Origin: Candidatus Chloroploca sp. Khr17
GTDB taxonomy: Bacteria; Chloroflexota; Chloroflexia; Chloroflexales; Chloroflexaceae
Assembly: GCF_004138165.1 (NCBI RefSeq)
Contig: NZ_RYFF01000017.1
Location: 16,639 to 80,638 of the forward strand
Reading direction: 5' to 3'
DNA length: 64,000 nucleotides
The position numbers and the translations under genes were made by a program. Below are positions 52,703-63,340 of this stretch, piece by piece. A model generated the notes under the pieces. That model was not told where the DNA came from. It made no database searches and worked only from the letters and a program-made list of their open reading frames with translations. Numbering within the stretch: position 1 is the first letter of the stretch; every line of letters starts with the position of its first letter.

Positions 52703-54343
52703 ATGAGGCATTGGCAGTTCGCGATCATCTCTCTGCTCGTCCTGGGCGTATTGGTTTCCTGCGGTGCGCCTGCTACCTCCACCGCCCCGCCGACCCAGGC
52801 GCCTGAGGCCACAAACGCAGCGGCGGCGACCGCAGCCCCCACGGTTGCCGCACGAACCCGTCTGGTGGCTGCTGCCCCCCAATTACCCGATATTCTGGAT
52901 GCCCACCAGAGCTACGATGGCGCCCAGTTGGATGTAGAACAGATCGGTCAGACCCTCGTGCGGATCGACAGCGAAACCGGCGCATTGATCCCTGATCTGG
53001 CCGAAAGCTGGTCATTTTCAGACGATGGCACGGTGTTGACCATCGTCCTACCGGAAGGTGCGGCGTTCTCGAACGGCGACCCGCTGGATGCCCAGGCGTT
53101 GAAAGATTCCTGGTTGCGCTACAAGGAGATCAGCCCCTTTGGTTCCGATCTGGAATCGTTGGCTGCGATCAATGTGGTAGACGCCACCACGGTTGAGGCC
53201 ACCTTCACTGCCCCGCCGGCAGCGCTCTTTGCGGTGTTGGAGACCGTCTATGGTGGCCCGTGGAATGTGGCCCTCGCCAGGCAAGTGGGCGATCCGGCGT
53301 TTGCGATCAACCCGATCGCCAGCGGCCCCCTTGTCGTCGCGGAGTTCACGCCTGGAAGTGACCTGTTGTTGGTGCGCAACGACAACTATCAGACCAATTT
53401 GCCCTTTGTCGAAAACAAAGGCCCTCTGCACCTGACGGAAGTGTACGTGCGCGCGATCCCCGAGGACACAACGTTGGCCGGCGAGCTGGAGACCGGTGCC
53501 GTTGATCTGATCATGAATGTGCCGGCCTCTGCCATCGAGCGCCTACGGGCCAACCCTGACATCCAGTTGTACGAGTTGGCCAGACCCGGCTACACCGGGC
53601 TCGTGATGAGCCATCAGCATCCCCTGTTTAGCGATCTGCGCGTCCGCCAGGCCATTGCCTACGCTATCGATCGCGAGGCGCTGTCCACCGTGCTGGGCGA
53701 TGTTGCGGCACCGCAGTATGCCTTCATCAACCAGGCTATGATCGCCTACAGCCCCGAAGCCGAGGCGTATGCCCAGCAGCAATTTGCCTATGATCTCGCT
53801 GCGGCCAGGGCAACGCTGGCTGAGGCTGGCTGGGCCGATAGCAACGGCGATGGGATTGTCGAAAAGGACGGGCAGCCCTTTGCGGTGGAGTTGCTGATCA
53901 GCGACGATTCGGTAGCAAATCTGGCCGCCCAGGTCCTCCAGAGCCAGCTGAAGGAGATCGGTATCGATCTCACGATCGTGGTGCAGGACGCGAAACTGGT
54001 GAACGAGACGCTCACCGCAGGCGACTTCGATCTGAGCTTCGACGTCATCGGCTGGCGTGATCCCGATATCTTCGCCCTGGCCTTCGGTGCCCCATTCTGG
54101 AACTTTGCCAAGTATGACAATCCGGCCTCGCAGGCGCAACTGGAGGCCGCACGCCAGATCCTGAACCCGGCAGAGCGCAGCGCTGCCTATGCCGAACTAC
54201 AGAAGATGTGGGTTGACGATGTCGTCGAAATTCCGCTCTGGCAAAACCGACGCTTCGTGGCTGCCCGCACCTGGGTCAAGGGGCTGATCGTGACCCCTAC
54301 GACCGGTCAAGTGTTCTTGAATGATGTGATGATCGAGCCGTAA
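52703..54343 (+). CDS. Family 5 extracellular solute-binding lipoprotein, second copy
   Basis: 546 aa with AAGGAAGGG before the ATG. A Sec lipoprotein signal (LLVLGVLVSCGAP) is followed by a Thr/Pro/Ala linker. The body is of the DppA/OppA/NikA type (DLAESWSFSDDGTVLTIVLP, VRQAIAYAIDREAL). Unlike the first binding protein it lacks a twin-Arg motif. It closes the operon 58 bp after ATPase 3 and is the natural partner of the second permease pair. Confidence 0.92.
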   Translation: MRHWQFAIISLLVLGVLVSCGAPATSTAPPTQAPEATNAAAATAAPTVAARTRLVAAAPQLPDILDAHQSYDGAQLDVEQIGQTLVRIDSETGALIPDLAESWSFSDDGTVLTIVLPEGAAFSNGDPLDAQALKDSWLRYKEISPFGSDLESLAAINVVDATTVEATFTAPPAALFAVLETVYGGPWNVALARQVGDPAFAINPIASGPLVVAEFTPGSDLLLVRNDNYQTNLPFVENKGPLHLTEVYVRAIPEDTTLAGELETGAVDLIMNVPASAIERLRANPDIQLYELARPGYTGLVMSHQHPLFSDLRVRQAIAYAIDREALSTVLGDVAAPQYAFINQAMIAYSPEAEAYAQQQFAYDLAAARATLAEAGWADSNGDGIVEKDGQPFAVELLISDDSVANLAAQVLQSQLKEIGIDLTIVVQDAKLVNETLTAGDFDLSFDVIGWRDPDIFALAFGAPFWNFAKYDNPASQAQLEAARQILNPAERSAAYAELQKMWVDDVVEIPLWQNRRFVAARTWVKGLIVTPTTGQVFLNDVMIEP

Positions 54344-54346
54344 GAC

Positions 54347-54545
54347 CTGTTTCAAATCAGCTTGACAGTTTGCAGTAATGGGAGTGCCGACTTATGATCT
54401 TCCAGAAATGAATCCGGTCTAGCCCGCGCAGGCGGGCTTCGCTTCCCCGAGCCGAGGGCTTCAGCCCCACGGCATCGGGTTCAGAGCGGATCATTTGCTG
54501 AAAGACCATCGGTCGGCACTCCAAACGGTCAAGCAAGCATACCCC
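54347..54545. mobile_element. Nested MITE-like elements
   Basis: The outer copy belongs to the GGAGTGCCGACTT family: left part 54347-54393, right part 54510-54545 (CGGTCGGCACTCCAAACGG...). It is split by an inner element 54394-54509 of the ATGGTCTTTCAG family, with ends ATGATCTTCCAGAAATG... and ...GCTGAAAGACCAT. Between 54546 and 54713 I see only a C-rich hairpin (CCTCCCCC GCT GGGGGAGG, about 54627-54645), possibly the end of the import operon. Confidence 0.7.
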
Positions 54546-54713
54546 ATATCCCTGAAAACTGGGGCGGGAGCGGTATGCACGAACCTCGCAATGAAGCCTT
54601 TCGCCCCCACCCCATCCCTCCCCCGCTGGGGGAGGGTGTCTGGCTCCTCACCCCGTTGGGAAGGGGGCTATGCCGTCCGTCAGCCCTTCTTTGCAACGTA
54701 TTGCCGCTAGCCC

Positions 54714-57482
54714 CTACCTGATCAACGGCAAGAACACAAAGGCCTCCTCGAGCGGCAGCGCAACCTGGACGCTGGTACCGACCTCTCTTTCCAGCGCTGG
54801 TTCGCCGAGCTCCAGCAGCAAGCTGCGCACTCCATAGAGGCTGAAACGGTCGAAGTTGAGCCGTAAGGTCGCCTCGCTTGCCTCGGGCGCAAAGGTGACG
54901 CTTGCGCGTGCCAGCACAAGGTTGCCCTGGCCGTCAGGTCGTTCACCAATGACTCGGTAGGCAAGGCTGACTGCTTCGGTGATGCCCTCGGTGCGTTGCA
55001 AGGTGGCTTCCATCGTCATCGTCGTGTCGGTGACGGTCAGCGCCGTGGTGCTGATGACCGCTGAATGCGTCGCGGTGATCAGCGCGCCACCAGTGAGCTC
55101 AAGCTGATATGGTCCACCTGGCACGTTGCTGGCGATGCTGAGCGTGCCGCTATAACTGGTGGCCCCGGTCACAACGGGCGTGATCTGGAGGGTACAATGT
55201 GCGCCTGGGGCGAGCGTGTCCGGCCAGGTCGCGGCACAACTCCCTCCCTCAAGACGGCTAAAGGTGTCGCTGATCGTCACGCTATTGATGACCAGCGGTG
55301 CCCGCCCCGGATTGGTGATCGTCACCAGTTGTGGCACAAAAGCCTCCCCAAAATGTAGCCACGTTGGCGTGTAGCCAAGCGCTGGAACAGCACCGCGCCC
55401 GCTCAACGCGATTGATGTGGGGGCATCCTTTGCATTGCTGCTGATGGCAAGACTTCCGGTGTGGAGCCCGATCCGCGTTGGGCTGAAGACCAGGTCAACA
55501 CTGCAACTTGAACCCTCGGCCAGATCCGCTGGGAAGAGCGTGGGGCAATCGCCGCCTTCCCGCTGGAACGCTCCGCTCACCGCGAGGCCCTGTAAGACGA
55601 GGGTGGCATTGCCACTATTCTGGATCTCGATCCGTCGTGAGGTGCTCGTCGTACCAACCTGTTGCTCCCCAAAGGCAAAACTCGCAGGTGTAACGGTGAT
55701 CTCTGGCTCTACCGGCACATCTTCAATAACCACCATATGCTGCATCGGCGCACTTGGGGTTGCCTGTGTGGTGCTTTGCAAGCCCAGGATCAGCGTCTCA
55801 GAGGGCTCTTGCCGCGTATCAGTGCGTGCCGCGACCACAATCTGTGTCTCGGTCGCGCCCGCCGGGAAGCTCGCCTGGGCTGGGTTCAGCGTATAATCGT
55901 CAGGTTGTGCCTCGCCTCCAATCGTCAGCGGAATGATGACCGGCTCGGCGGCAGGCAGGTTGAGCCTGAGCGTGACTGTCACGCTTGCGCCTTCGCGTGT
56001 ACTACTCTGTTCGGTCGCAAAACTGACCCGTCGCATCTGGCGGGCGACCGCTTCGATGGCCTGACCAGCATTGATGATGCCTGCTCCGCAGTCCCCAATA
56101 CATGTGCTGCCAGCAGGAAACGGTGTGACGGTGGCCTCAAGGATCGTCCGCACCTCAGCAGGGGTCAACAGCGGGTTGAGCGAGAGCATCAGGCTGACAA
56201 TGCCCGCGACGTGCGGGGTCGCCATGCTCGTACCCTGATAGAACCCGTACGCATCCGCTTCGGGGCCGCGCCGCCCACTGTTGATCGTTGAATAGATCGC
56301 ATTGTCATAGCGCAGATCTCCTCCAGGGGCCGCCAGCGTGATCAACTCGCCATAATTGCTATAACCAGCCCGATTACCTGACTGGGCGGTCGCAGCGACG
56401 CTGATCACCCCATTGCAACTTGCCGGGATCGTCTGACTGACGTTCCTATTTTCGTTGCCGGCTGCAACGACCACCACGACGCCGCGCTGCACCACCCGAT
56501 CAATGATCTCCTGGATAAAGCTGTTGCACGTCCCGCCGCCACCCAGACTCATATTGACCACCTGAACCGGGTTGGGGTTCAACGGGAGGCCGACCACGGG
56601 TTCGCCGGCAGCCCACAAGAGCCCATCCAGCACATCAGAAATATAGCCGCCGCACTTGCCGAGCGTGCGTACATGCACCATCGGTGAGACCCAGTTGACC
56701 CCAGCGGGGCCGCGATTATTGTTCGCTTGGGCACCGATGGTTCCCGCAACATGTGAGCCGTGCCAACTACTATCGCTCACTTCGCACCCTTCGAGTGGCC
56801 CCGAGGCTGCCTCGGCTTCGGTGACATAGTCACCCGGATCACTCGGGTCGGCATCACGTCCAGTGCCGTCGCCTGCGACAGCCTGGTCGTCAATGACATC
56901 ATAGCCAGGGTTGCCTGGGATCTGGCGCCCCGCCAGATCTGTGTGGTTGAGCAGGATGCCCGTGTCAACAATGCCAATGACAATATTGGCACTGCCGGTT
57001 GTGACCGTCCACGCGGGGGGCAGGTTGGCTCCGTAATTGTTCGGCGTCACTGATTTGAAGGACCAGCCATACGCTTGATACCCCGGATCTTGTGGCTCGA
57101 TCTGCGCAAAGATCCGCGTATCGGGAGCAACTGCTTCAACCTCTGCATCCTGAGCCAGTCGCTGGATCAGGCGATCGAAATTGGCTTGCGTCGTCACCCC
57201 GACCACGCCCAGGATATGGGTGGTGGCATCGAAGGGCCGCACATACGTCAGGCTCGCCTGCACGCGTGTGCCCAAGGCATCAGTGAAGGTCGTGGGATCG
57301 GCGGCAAGCTGTGCCTGCACCCCGGCCTCGTCGCGCACGCGTACGATGACTCGGTCGGTGAGCGGGTTTGACGTACCACTGCCCGACACGGTTGAAGCCG
57401 CTGGCACCGTGGTTGTTGAGGCAACGAGGGCGATACTCAAAACAAAGAGCGTGAGGACGATCCGGTAGAAGGTGTGTTTCAT
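54714..57482 (-). CDS. Secreted subtilisin-like serine protease (S8) with Calx-beta and anchor-type repeats
   Basis: 922 aa. A signal peptide (about 1-29) and an inhibitor-I9-like propeptide precede the catalytic domain with Asp173 (VDTGI), His241 (HGSHVAG) and Ser419 (GTSMATPH); the triad is complete. Two Cys-containing inserts are present (GPLEGCEV, KCGGY). The C-terminal half holds a Calx-beta-like repeat (about 480-590), then two ~100-residue immunoglobulin-like domains of the choice-of-anchor D kind (FGEQQVGTTSTSRRIEIQNSG). The last residues are VFLPLIR, like the LPLV tract of the expansin here. It should act outside the cell. Confidence 0.93.
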   Translation of the reverse strand: MKHTFYRIVLTLFVLSIALVASTTTVPAASTVSGSGTSNPLTDRVIVRVRDEAGVQAQLAADPTTFTDALGTRVQASLTYVRPFDATTHILGVVGVTTQANFDRLIQRLAQDAEVEAVAPDTRIFAQIEPQDPGYQAYGWSFKSVTPNNYGANLPPAWTVTTGSANIVIGIVDTGILLNHTDLAGRQIPGNPGYDVIDDQAVAGDGTGRDADPSDPGDYVTEAEAASGPLEGCEVSDSSWHGSHVAGTIGAQANNNRGPAGVNWVSPMVHVRTLGKCGGYISDVLDGLLWAAGEPVVGLPLNPNPVQVVNMSLGGGGTCNSFIQEIIDRVVQRGVVVVVAAGNENRNVSQTIPASCNGVISVAATAQSGNRAGYSNYGELITLAAPGGDLRYDNAIYSTINSGRRGPEADAYGFYQGTSMATPHVAGIVSLMLSLNPLLTPAEVRTILEATVTPFPAGSTCIGDCGAGIINAGQAIEAVARQMRRVSFATEQSSTREGASVTVTLRLNLPAAEPVIIPLTIGGEAQPDDYTLNPAQASFPAGATETQIVVAARTDTRQEPSETLILGLQSTTQATPSAPMQHMVVIEDVPVEPEITVTPASFAFGEQQVGTTSTSRRIEIQNSGNATLVLQGLAVSGAFQREGGDCPTLFPADLAEGSSCSVDLVFSPTRIGLHTGSLAISSNAKDAPTSIALSGRGAVPALGYTPTWLHFGEAFVPQLVTITNPGRAPLVINSVTISDTFSRLEGGSCAATWPDTLAPGAHCTLQITPVVTGATSYSGTLSIASNVPGGPYQLELTGGALITATHSAVISTTALTVTDTTMTMEATLQRTEGITEAVSLAYRVIGERPDGQGNLVLARASVTFAPEASEATLRLNFDRFSLYGVRSLLLELGEPALEREVGTSVQVALPLEEAFVFLPLIR

Positions 57483-57651
57483 TGGAGTGGATTTCTATGC
57501 TGGCGCAAGTTGCTACTTTCTCTCTCGTTAGTATCGCATAGAATGGCAACAACCGCAAGAATGTTCGGTGCTCTCGCTAGTGGTTTTTTAACATTAAATC
57601 GCGCATACCGGAGTGCCGACTTCAGTCGGCTTCTTGCTCAGATGACTGATT

Positions 57652-57800
57652 AGTCTGTCAACGAAGTTTTCTGGTAGCGCCGCCGACCACGAAGAACACT
57701 CACGAATATACGAAGACCGGCTTGGTGACGCACGTATTCGTTTTTTCGTCGCCCACATTCGTGGACGGCTGAAGACGCCAGAAAACGTCGTTCCCAGACT
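57652..57800. mobile_element. MITE-like inverted-repeat element, copy 2 (ACCACGAA family)
   Basis: 149 bp with terminal repeats AGTCTGTCAACGAAGTTTTC / GAAAACGTCGTTCCCAGACT and the inner GCGCCGCCGACCACGAA block of copy 1 (16893-17045). It is followed at 57804 by an end of the ATGGTCTTTCAG family and at 57846-57928 by a decayed AGACCT element; before it, 57610-57630 has a GGAGTGCCGACTT piece. The rest of 57483-58062 holds no gene. Confidence 0.75.
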
Positions 57801-58020
57801 ACTGATGGTTTTTCAGTAAATAATCCGCTCTGCGTGGCACCGGCTGACCTCACAGGGCTAACAGACCTTGTGTGAGAGGCCGTCCCCCCAATGGGCAGGT
57901 GCGCCGGAACGAAAGACCTGTGAGGTCTGGCCTATAGCGCCTATATCGCGTATACCGGATGATGTACGGAAGGACGATAAGCCCGGCTGTTTGCCGCGGG
58001 TTCCCCACTGGTCAATGTGC

Positions 58021-58026
58021 TATACT
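58021..58026 (+). promoter_or_regulatory. -10 box TATACT upstream of mfd
   Basis: TATACT 37 bp before the mfd ATG. No good -35 at 16-18 bp. Confidence 0.4.
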
Positions 58027-58062
58027 GACCGCATTGTTCTGAACAGGATGCGGTAAGTTTGT

Positions 58063-61000
58063 ATGGTGAGTCTTGCTGATCTCAGGCGCGCGTTGGTGGG
58101 GTTGCCCTCGTTTGAGGGGTTGGCTACGTGCCTGCAAGATCATCCTGCGCATGTACGGGTTGCCCCACTGCCGTCCGCTGGGCGTACACCTGTTGTTGCG
58201 GCACTTACATCCGTGCAGCGCGCCCCTTTGTTGTATCTGCTGTCGAGTGCCGACCTGGCCTTGCGTGCCGCCGAAGATCTGCGTCAATGGCTTGGCCCCG
58301 AGGCGGTGCTGCTCTATCCGGCCAGCGACGCCCTGCCCTATGAACATATGTCGCCCGGCGCCCCCGTGATCGCCGGGCGCCTCCGGGTTCTCCAGCGCCT
58401 CGCAGCCTTTGATGCGACGCAGCCGACCGCGCCATTGGTGATCGTGGCCCCGGTCAAGGCGCTGCTTCAGCCAACCCTTACCCCAACCGAGTTGGCACGG
58501 GCGATGCTGGCCCTGCAACGTGGTCAACAGATCAATCAGGATGAGTTGCTTCATCGCCTGATTCGCCTGGGCTATCGCCACGCGCCGACGGTTGAAGAGC
58601 CGGGCGAGGTGACGCGCCGCGGCGATCTGGTGGATGTCTGGCCGCCCGCTGATGAACATCCGTTGCGGATCGAGTTCTTTGGCGATGAAATTGATAATCT
58701 TCGTCGTTTTGAGGTTGCAACGCAGCGCAGTACCGCCCGGGTTGCCAGCGTGATGCTCGGTCCTCCGCACGAGATTCCACTCTGGCGGCGCGATGAGGCC
58801 TTGATCCACATCAGGGCGCTGACGCTTGATCAGTTGCGCCGTGAGTCCCGACTTGAGTGGGAAGCCGCCCTTGAGCGGTTGGAGCATGGCGACCGTTTCG
58901 AGGGACGTGCGTTTTTTGCGCCCTTTTTTCGTCAGTTTGAGCATGAAGCAACGGGTTCGTTGCTGGCTCATCTGCCCGTAGGCAGCGCGGTGCTCTTTTC
59001 TGAAGCCCAGTTTCTCCGCCGCCACGCGCGTGATCTCCATGAACATGCCGAAAATCAGCGCGCCCGCCTGCTTGAGGCCGCTGAATTGCCGAGCGCCTTT
59101 CCACGCCCCTATCTGCTCTGGCACGAGCTCTTTCCTGCCGAGCTTGCCTTGCCCGATGAGCCAGCCGAGGCGCTGCCTGCGGCTGTGAGCGCCCCGCCGA
59201 CCTGGCCCGGCCTGACGCTGATCGACCTGAGCAATAATGACGCGGATGTGCCTGGTTCGGTAACACCTTGCCTTGCCCCGCCCCTCTTTCAGCCTGCCGA
59301 ACTCTTTGGCGGCCAATTCCGCCGTCTGGTTGATGATCTTGTCGCCAGGTTGCAACGAGGTGAGCGCGTAGTTGCTGTGACGGGACAGGCGGCCCGGTTG
59401 TATGAACTGGTCGAAGAACGCTTGCCGTCTTCGGGGTTTCAGGTGATCCACGGCGCCCTTGAGGCTGGCTGGCGGCTCAACGAGGTGAATCTGACGCTCT
59501 ATACCGATGCCGAGATCTTTGGTGTACGGCAGCGACGCCCGTTGAGCGAGCGGCGCAAGTCGCTGCGTGGTGTCGATGAGCGGGCCGCTTTTGTGCGCGG
59601 GCTGAAGACCGGCGATTATGTGGTACACATCGAGCACGGTATTGCGCTCTATGATGGCTTGATCAGGCGTACCGTCGGTGAGATCGAGCGTGAATATCTG
59701 GTGCTGCGCTATGCCGCAGGCGACAAGATCTATGTGCCGGTTGACCAGGTGGATCGCGTCACTCGTTATGTCGGGGCCGGCGATGGCACCCCGACCCTCA
59801 CCCGCCTTGGGACGCAGGATTGGGAACGGGCCAAGCGCAAGGCTCGTGCTGCTGTCCAGGATCTTGCCCAGGATCTGCTCAACCTTTATGCCAAACGCCG
59901 CTTGAGCCAGGGCCACCACTTTAGCCCCGATAATGAATGGCAACACGAGCTCGAAGCCGCGTTTCCCTTTCTTGAGACTGATGACCAGTTGCAGGCAATT
60001 AGCGACGTCAAAGCCGATATGGAGCAGTCGGTGCCGATGGATCGCTTGATCTGCGGCGATGTTGGCTTTGGCAAGACCGAGGTTGCGCTGCGTGCGGCGT
60101 TCAAGGCGATCCAGGACGGCAAGCAAGTCGCTGTCCTGGTGCCGACAACGGTGCTTGCCCAGCAACACTTCGATACCTTTACCCGTCGGATGGCGGCCTT
60201 TCCCGTGATGGTCGAGATGCTCTCGCGTTTTCGTTCGCCCAAAGCCCAGGATCAGATCGTTCAGGCCCTCGCACGTGGTCAGGTCGATGTGGTCATTGGC
60301 ACGCACCGGTTGCTCTCCAAAGATGTCCATTTCAAAGATCTCGGCTTGGTGGTGGTTGATGAAGAACAGCGCTTTGGCGTGCGGCACAAAGAGCGCCTCA
60401 AGCAGTTGCGGGCCCAGGTTGATGTGCTGACCCTCACGGCGACCCCGATTCCGCGCACACTCCATATGGCGATGGCAGGGATTCGCGATCTGAGTGTGAT
60501 TGACACCCCGCCCGAAGAACGAGTGCCGATCAAAACCTATGTCTTGCCCTATGACGAGGCGCTGATTCGCGAGGCGATTCTACGCGAAGTAGAGCGTGAA
60601 GGACAGATCTATTTTGTGCATAATCGGGTGCAGAGCATTTACCATGTTGCCAACCGGATCCGCCATCTTGTGCCCGAGGTGCGGATCGGGGTGGGACATG
60701 GGCAGCTGCAAGAGCGCGAACTCGAGCGCGTGATGCTCGATTTTTTCGAAGGCCGCCATGACGTGCTTGTCTGTACCACGATTATCGAGAGCGGGCTGGA
60801 TGTCTCCAATGCCAACACGATCATTATTGACGATGCGACCAACTACGGGTTAGCCCAGCTCTACCAGTTGCGCGGGCGGGTCGGGCGCAGTGCGAATCGT
60901 GCCTATGCCTACCTGCTCTACAAACAAGACAAACCGATGACCGCCGAGGCGCAGGCGCGGCTCGAAGCGATCCAAGAGGCCAACGAACTCGGGGCGGGCT

Positions 61001-61698
61001 TTCGGGTCGCCATGCGTGACCTCGAAATCCGGGGGGCGGGCAATCTCCTCGGTGCCGAACAGAGCGGCCACATTGCCGCCGTGGGCTTTGACCTCTATTC
61101 GCGGCTACTCGAACAAGCGGTCAAACAGCTCAAGGCGAGCGTTGATCAGCCCCAGCTGCCCCTTGCACCTGACCAACCCGACACCCCAGCCGCCACTGCC
61201 GAACGTGACCGGGCGCGGATGGCCGATGCCGTCAGCAAACTCGTGATCAGCGAGAAGATCCTCGTTGCGCCGCTCGTTACCCTCGATTTGCCGCTGACCG
61301 CGTATCTTCCCACCGACTACATTGCCGACGACCAGGTACGCCTGGGCGTCTATCAGCGCATGGTCGCGGCGCAGACGCTTGCCGACGTCAAAGAACTGCG
61401 CACCGAGTTGCAGGATCGTTTTGGTGAACCCCCGCGTGCCGCCCTGCACCTGCTCACCTGGCTGCAGATCAAAGCCCTAGCGTTGCAGGCTGGGGTAAGT
61501 TCGGTGATCACCAGTGGCGACGAATTCATCATCCGCCTACCAATCCTCGAATCATCGGCCCGCGAACGCCTCCGGCGGCGCTATGGCCGCGACCCTGGCG
61601 TCAAAATTGGCCCCCAATTTGTGCGCCTCGACCGGCGCCGCCTCAATCACGACTGGAGCGACAAGATCATGGGTGTCCTGGAGGTCATAGGGGCGTAG
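58063..61698 (+). CDS. mfd: Transcription-repair coupling factor
   Basis: 1211 aa, normal length. It removes RNA polymerase stalled at DNA damage and recruits UvrA. Visible are the UvrB-like N-terminal part ([13 protein letters not shown]), the RNA-polymerase-interacting domain near 500-560 ([17 protein letters not shown]), helicase motif [10 protein letters not shown] (~residue 665), motif [10 protein letters not shown] (~766), TATPIPRTL, and the motif V-VI region IESGLDVSN with QLRGRVGRS. The C-terminal UvrA-binding-type domain follows. It is the last plus-strand gene and ends 7 bp from the converging aat gene. Confidence 0.97.
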   Translation: MVSLADLRRALVGLPSFEGLATCLQDHPAHVRVAPLPSAGRTPVVAALTSVQRAPLLYLLSSADLALRAAEDLRQWLGPEAVLLYPASDALPYEHMSPGAPVIAGRLRVLQRLAAFDATQPTAPLVIVAPVKALLQPTLTPTELARAMLALQRGQQINQDELLHRLIRLGYRHAPTVEEPGEVTRRGDLVDVWPPADEHPLRIEFFGDEIDNLRRFEVATQRSTARVASVMLGPPHEIPLWRRDEALIHIRALTLDQLRRESRLEWEAALERLEHGDRFEGRAFFAPFFRQFEHEATGSLLAHLPVGSAVLFSEAQFLRRHARDLHEHAENQRARLLEAAELPSAFPRPYLLWHELFPAELALPDEPAEALPAAVSAPPTWPGLTLIDLSNNDADVPGSVTPCLAPPLFQPAELFGGQFRRLVDDLVARLQRGERVVAVTGQAARLYELVEERLPSSGFQVIHGALEAGWRLNEVNLTLYTDAEIFGVRQRRPLSERRKSLRGVDERAAFVRGLKTGDYVVHIEHGIALYDGLIRRTVGEIEREYLVLRYAAGDKIYVPVDQVDRVTRYVGAGDGTPTLTRLGTQDWERAKRKARAAVQDLAQDLLNLYAKRRLSQGHHFSPDNEWQHELEAAFPFLETDDQLQAISDVKADMEQSVPMDRLICGDVGFGKTEVALRAAFKAIQDGKQVAVLVPTTVLAQQHFDTFTRRMAAFPVMVEMLSRFRSPKAQDQIVQALARGQVDVVIGTHRLLSKDVHFKDLGLVVVDEEQRFGVRHKERLKQLRAQVDVLTLTATPIPRTLHMAMAGIRDLSVIDTPPEERVPIKTYVLPYDEALIREAILREVEREGQIYFVHNRVQSIYHVANRIRHLVPEVRIGVGHGQLQERELERVMLDFFEGRHDVLVCTTIIESGLDVSNANTIIIDDATNYGLAQLYQLRGRVGRSANRAYAYLLYKQDKPMTAEAQARLEAIQEANELGAGFRVAMRDLEIRGAGNLLGAEQSGHIAAVGFDLYSRLLEQAVKQLKASVDQPQLPLAPDQPDTPAATAERDRARMADAVSKLVISEKILVAPLVTLDLPLTAYLPTDYIADDQVRLGVYQRMVAAQTLADVKELRTELQDRFGEPPRAALHLLTWLQIKALALQAGVSSVITSGDEFIIRLPILESSARERLRRRYGRDPGVKIGPQFVRLDRRRLNHDWSDKIMGVLEVIGA

Positions 61699-61705
61699 GG
61701 ACGAG

Positions 61706-62443
61706 CTAAAAATATACCTTCATCGTTATAGCCTGGGCCAGCAATTGCTCGAATTGAGCCCTGGGCACCTCATATGCACCACACTGAAGGGTAGCGTTCG
61801 TGATCTCCTGGACATCATGCAGCACAAAACCCCGAGTTCCGAGATGCTCGTTTAACCGAGCGAAGCCCACTTTACTTGCATGGCTCTCGCGGTAAAATTG
61901 ACTTTCGGTGGCAAAATACCCACCAATGGCAACACCATAACCACCACCGACCAATTTTCCTTCACGCCAGACTTCAAAACTATGGGCATAGCCTGCTTTA
62001 TGGATGCGTATATAGGCTGCAATAATTCTTGGTGTAATCCAGATCTTTTCACGACCTGGCACTGGTTCGGCACATGCGTGAATGACACGCTCAAAAGCTT
62101 GATCAAAGGTAACCTCAAAATAATTTTTCCGCATCAATCTTTTGGCATTTCCTTCGACGCGAAAACCTGCACCAATGGGTAAAAGAGCACGAACCTCTGG
62201 ATTGTGCCATCGAATAATGTCGAGTCTTCCGGGCAAGGGATAATAACCCTGCCGATACCGCTCAAGCACGTGCGGTTCACCTAATTTTGTCTCTTCGCGT
62301 AGGATGATTGCGGCAGCCTCGCAAACGACTGGCCGTACGCATTGTTTTATACGTTGGAGCGCAAACGTATAGTACATTGATGTCATAGCCTCAGATGCAT
62401 CAGGAATGATTTCGCTCATTTTAGCTTCGCACAAGGAAGCCAT
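61706..62443 (-). CDS. aat: Leucyl/phenylalanyl-tRNA-protein transferase
   Basis: 245 aa. It moves Leu or Phe from tRNA to N-terminal Arg/Lys of proteins, feeding the N-end rule pathway. Family blocks are GYYPLPGRLDIIRWHNPEVRA (GLFPM...WWSP in many), FEVTFDQAFERVIHACA, WITPRIIAAYIRIHKAGYAHS, EVWREGKLVGGGYGVAIG, SHASKVGFARL and LHDVQEITNATLQCGA. Several positions depart from the usual sequence (ATESQF for GESMF), so it is a divergent member. It starts 18 bp after the CRP-like gene and is probably in its operon. Confidence 0.85.
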   Translation of the reverse strand: MASLCEAKMSEIIPDASEAMTSMYYTFALQRIKQCVRPVVCEAAAIILREETKLGEPHVLERYRQGYYPLPGRLDIIRWHNPEVRALLPIGAGFRVEGNAKRLMRKNYFEVTFDQAFERVIHACAEPVPGREKIWITPRIIAAYIRIHKAGYAHSFEVWREGKLVGGGYGVAIGGYFATESQFYRESHASKVGFARLNEHLGTRGFVLHDVQEITNATLQCGAYEVPRAQFEQLLAQAITMKVYF

Positions 62444-62461
62444 CTACCAGGAAGAGCCTCA

Positions 62462-63178
62462 TTATTTTAGTTCAGCACGCTCACTCAATGCACGCAACCC
62501 ATCCTCATCAAGCAGAATGACACACCCACGCTTGAGTTCGATCAAGCCAAGCGAACGGAATTCGTTCAAGATTTTGGTGGCCGTCTCGCGATAGGTGCCG
62601 CTCATTTCACCGAGGGCTTCGTGGGTAAACCGCACCTCCGGCGGGCCGACGACCTGGCGAAAGAGGCGTGGTTTGGGGGGGCGTGCGAGTTCGAGCAGCA
62701 ACCCGGCCATCCGCTGGGGCAGGCTCTTGAAGGCAAAATCCGAGAGGCGCTGCTCGGCGGTGATCAACCGTTGGCCCAGAATCTCGGCAATGCGGGTCGC
62801 GATGCGTGGATCGCTGAGCAGCATGCTTTTGACATCTTCGCGACTCATCAAACAGAGCAAACACGGCCCCATGGCCTCGGCATAACTCTGGTGAAGGCGC
62901 TGCCCAAGCAGGGCCATTTCGCCAAAAATTGTCCCCGCGTCAAGCACGGCCGTCGTCAGGGCTTTGCCATCAGCCGAGAGGCGATAGAGGCGGACGCGGC
63001 CCTCTTTGAGGATAAAAAGTACCTCAGGGGCCTCTTCGGGCGAGAAAAAGACGGTGCCACTGGCAACCTGTTGCATCGGCGCACGTTTGCCGAGCAACTC
63101 GACCTCATCAGGCGCGAGATCGCGAAAAATATCGATATCACGGAGGTAGCTGAGTTTATCGGGCAACCCGTCGTTCAT
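62462..63178 (-). CDS. CRP/FNR-family transcriptional regulator
   Basis: 238 aa from the ATG at 63178, with AAGGAG before it; the longer start at 63259 is not supported. The N-terminal cyclic-nucleotide-binding-like domain (about 20-135) contains GEMALLG in the phosphate-binding-cassette position. A long dimer helix follows. The C-terminal helix-turn-helix (about 165-235) reads FTHEALGEMSGTYRETATKILNEF. There are no FNR-type Cys residues. Upstream lie a 160-bp gap and the histidine kinase. Confidence 0.93.
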   Translation of the reverse strand: MNDGLPDKLSYLRDIDIFRDLAPDEVELLGKRAPMQQVASGTVFFSPEEAPEVLFILKEGRVRLYRLSADGKALTTAVLDAGTIFGEMALLGQRLHQSYAEAMGPCLLCLMSREDVKSMLLSDPRIATRIAEILGQRLITAEQRLSDFAFKSLPQRMAGLLLELARPPKPRLFRQVVGPPEVRFTHEALGEMSGTYRETATKILNEFRSLGLIELKRGCVILLDEDGLRALSERAELK

Positions 63179-63340
63179 CCGTGCTCCTTGCACTATGTCC
63201 ACCTCGTTCGTGCCCGCGGACTGCGCAAGCCCTCGTCCACAGCTTTGCCGCGTCCCCATCGGCTAGAGGCAATCCTTTTCAAAGAAGTTCACGCGAAGGG
63301 TTCGCTCACGTACGTGAAAAACTGCGCTGGCTGGGAGGCG

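Noticed and set aside
58012-60465. 817-aa ORF on the minus strand
   Set aside because: It lies fully inside mfd, which has strong domain evidence. The antisense product shows no recognisable motif.
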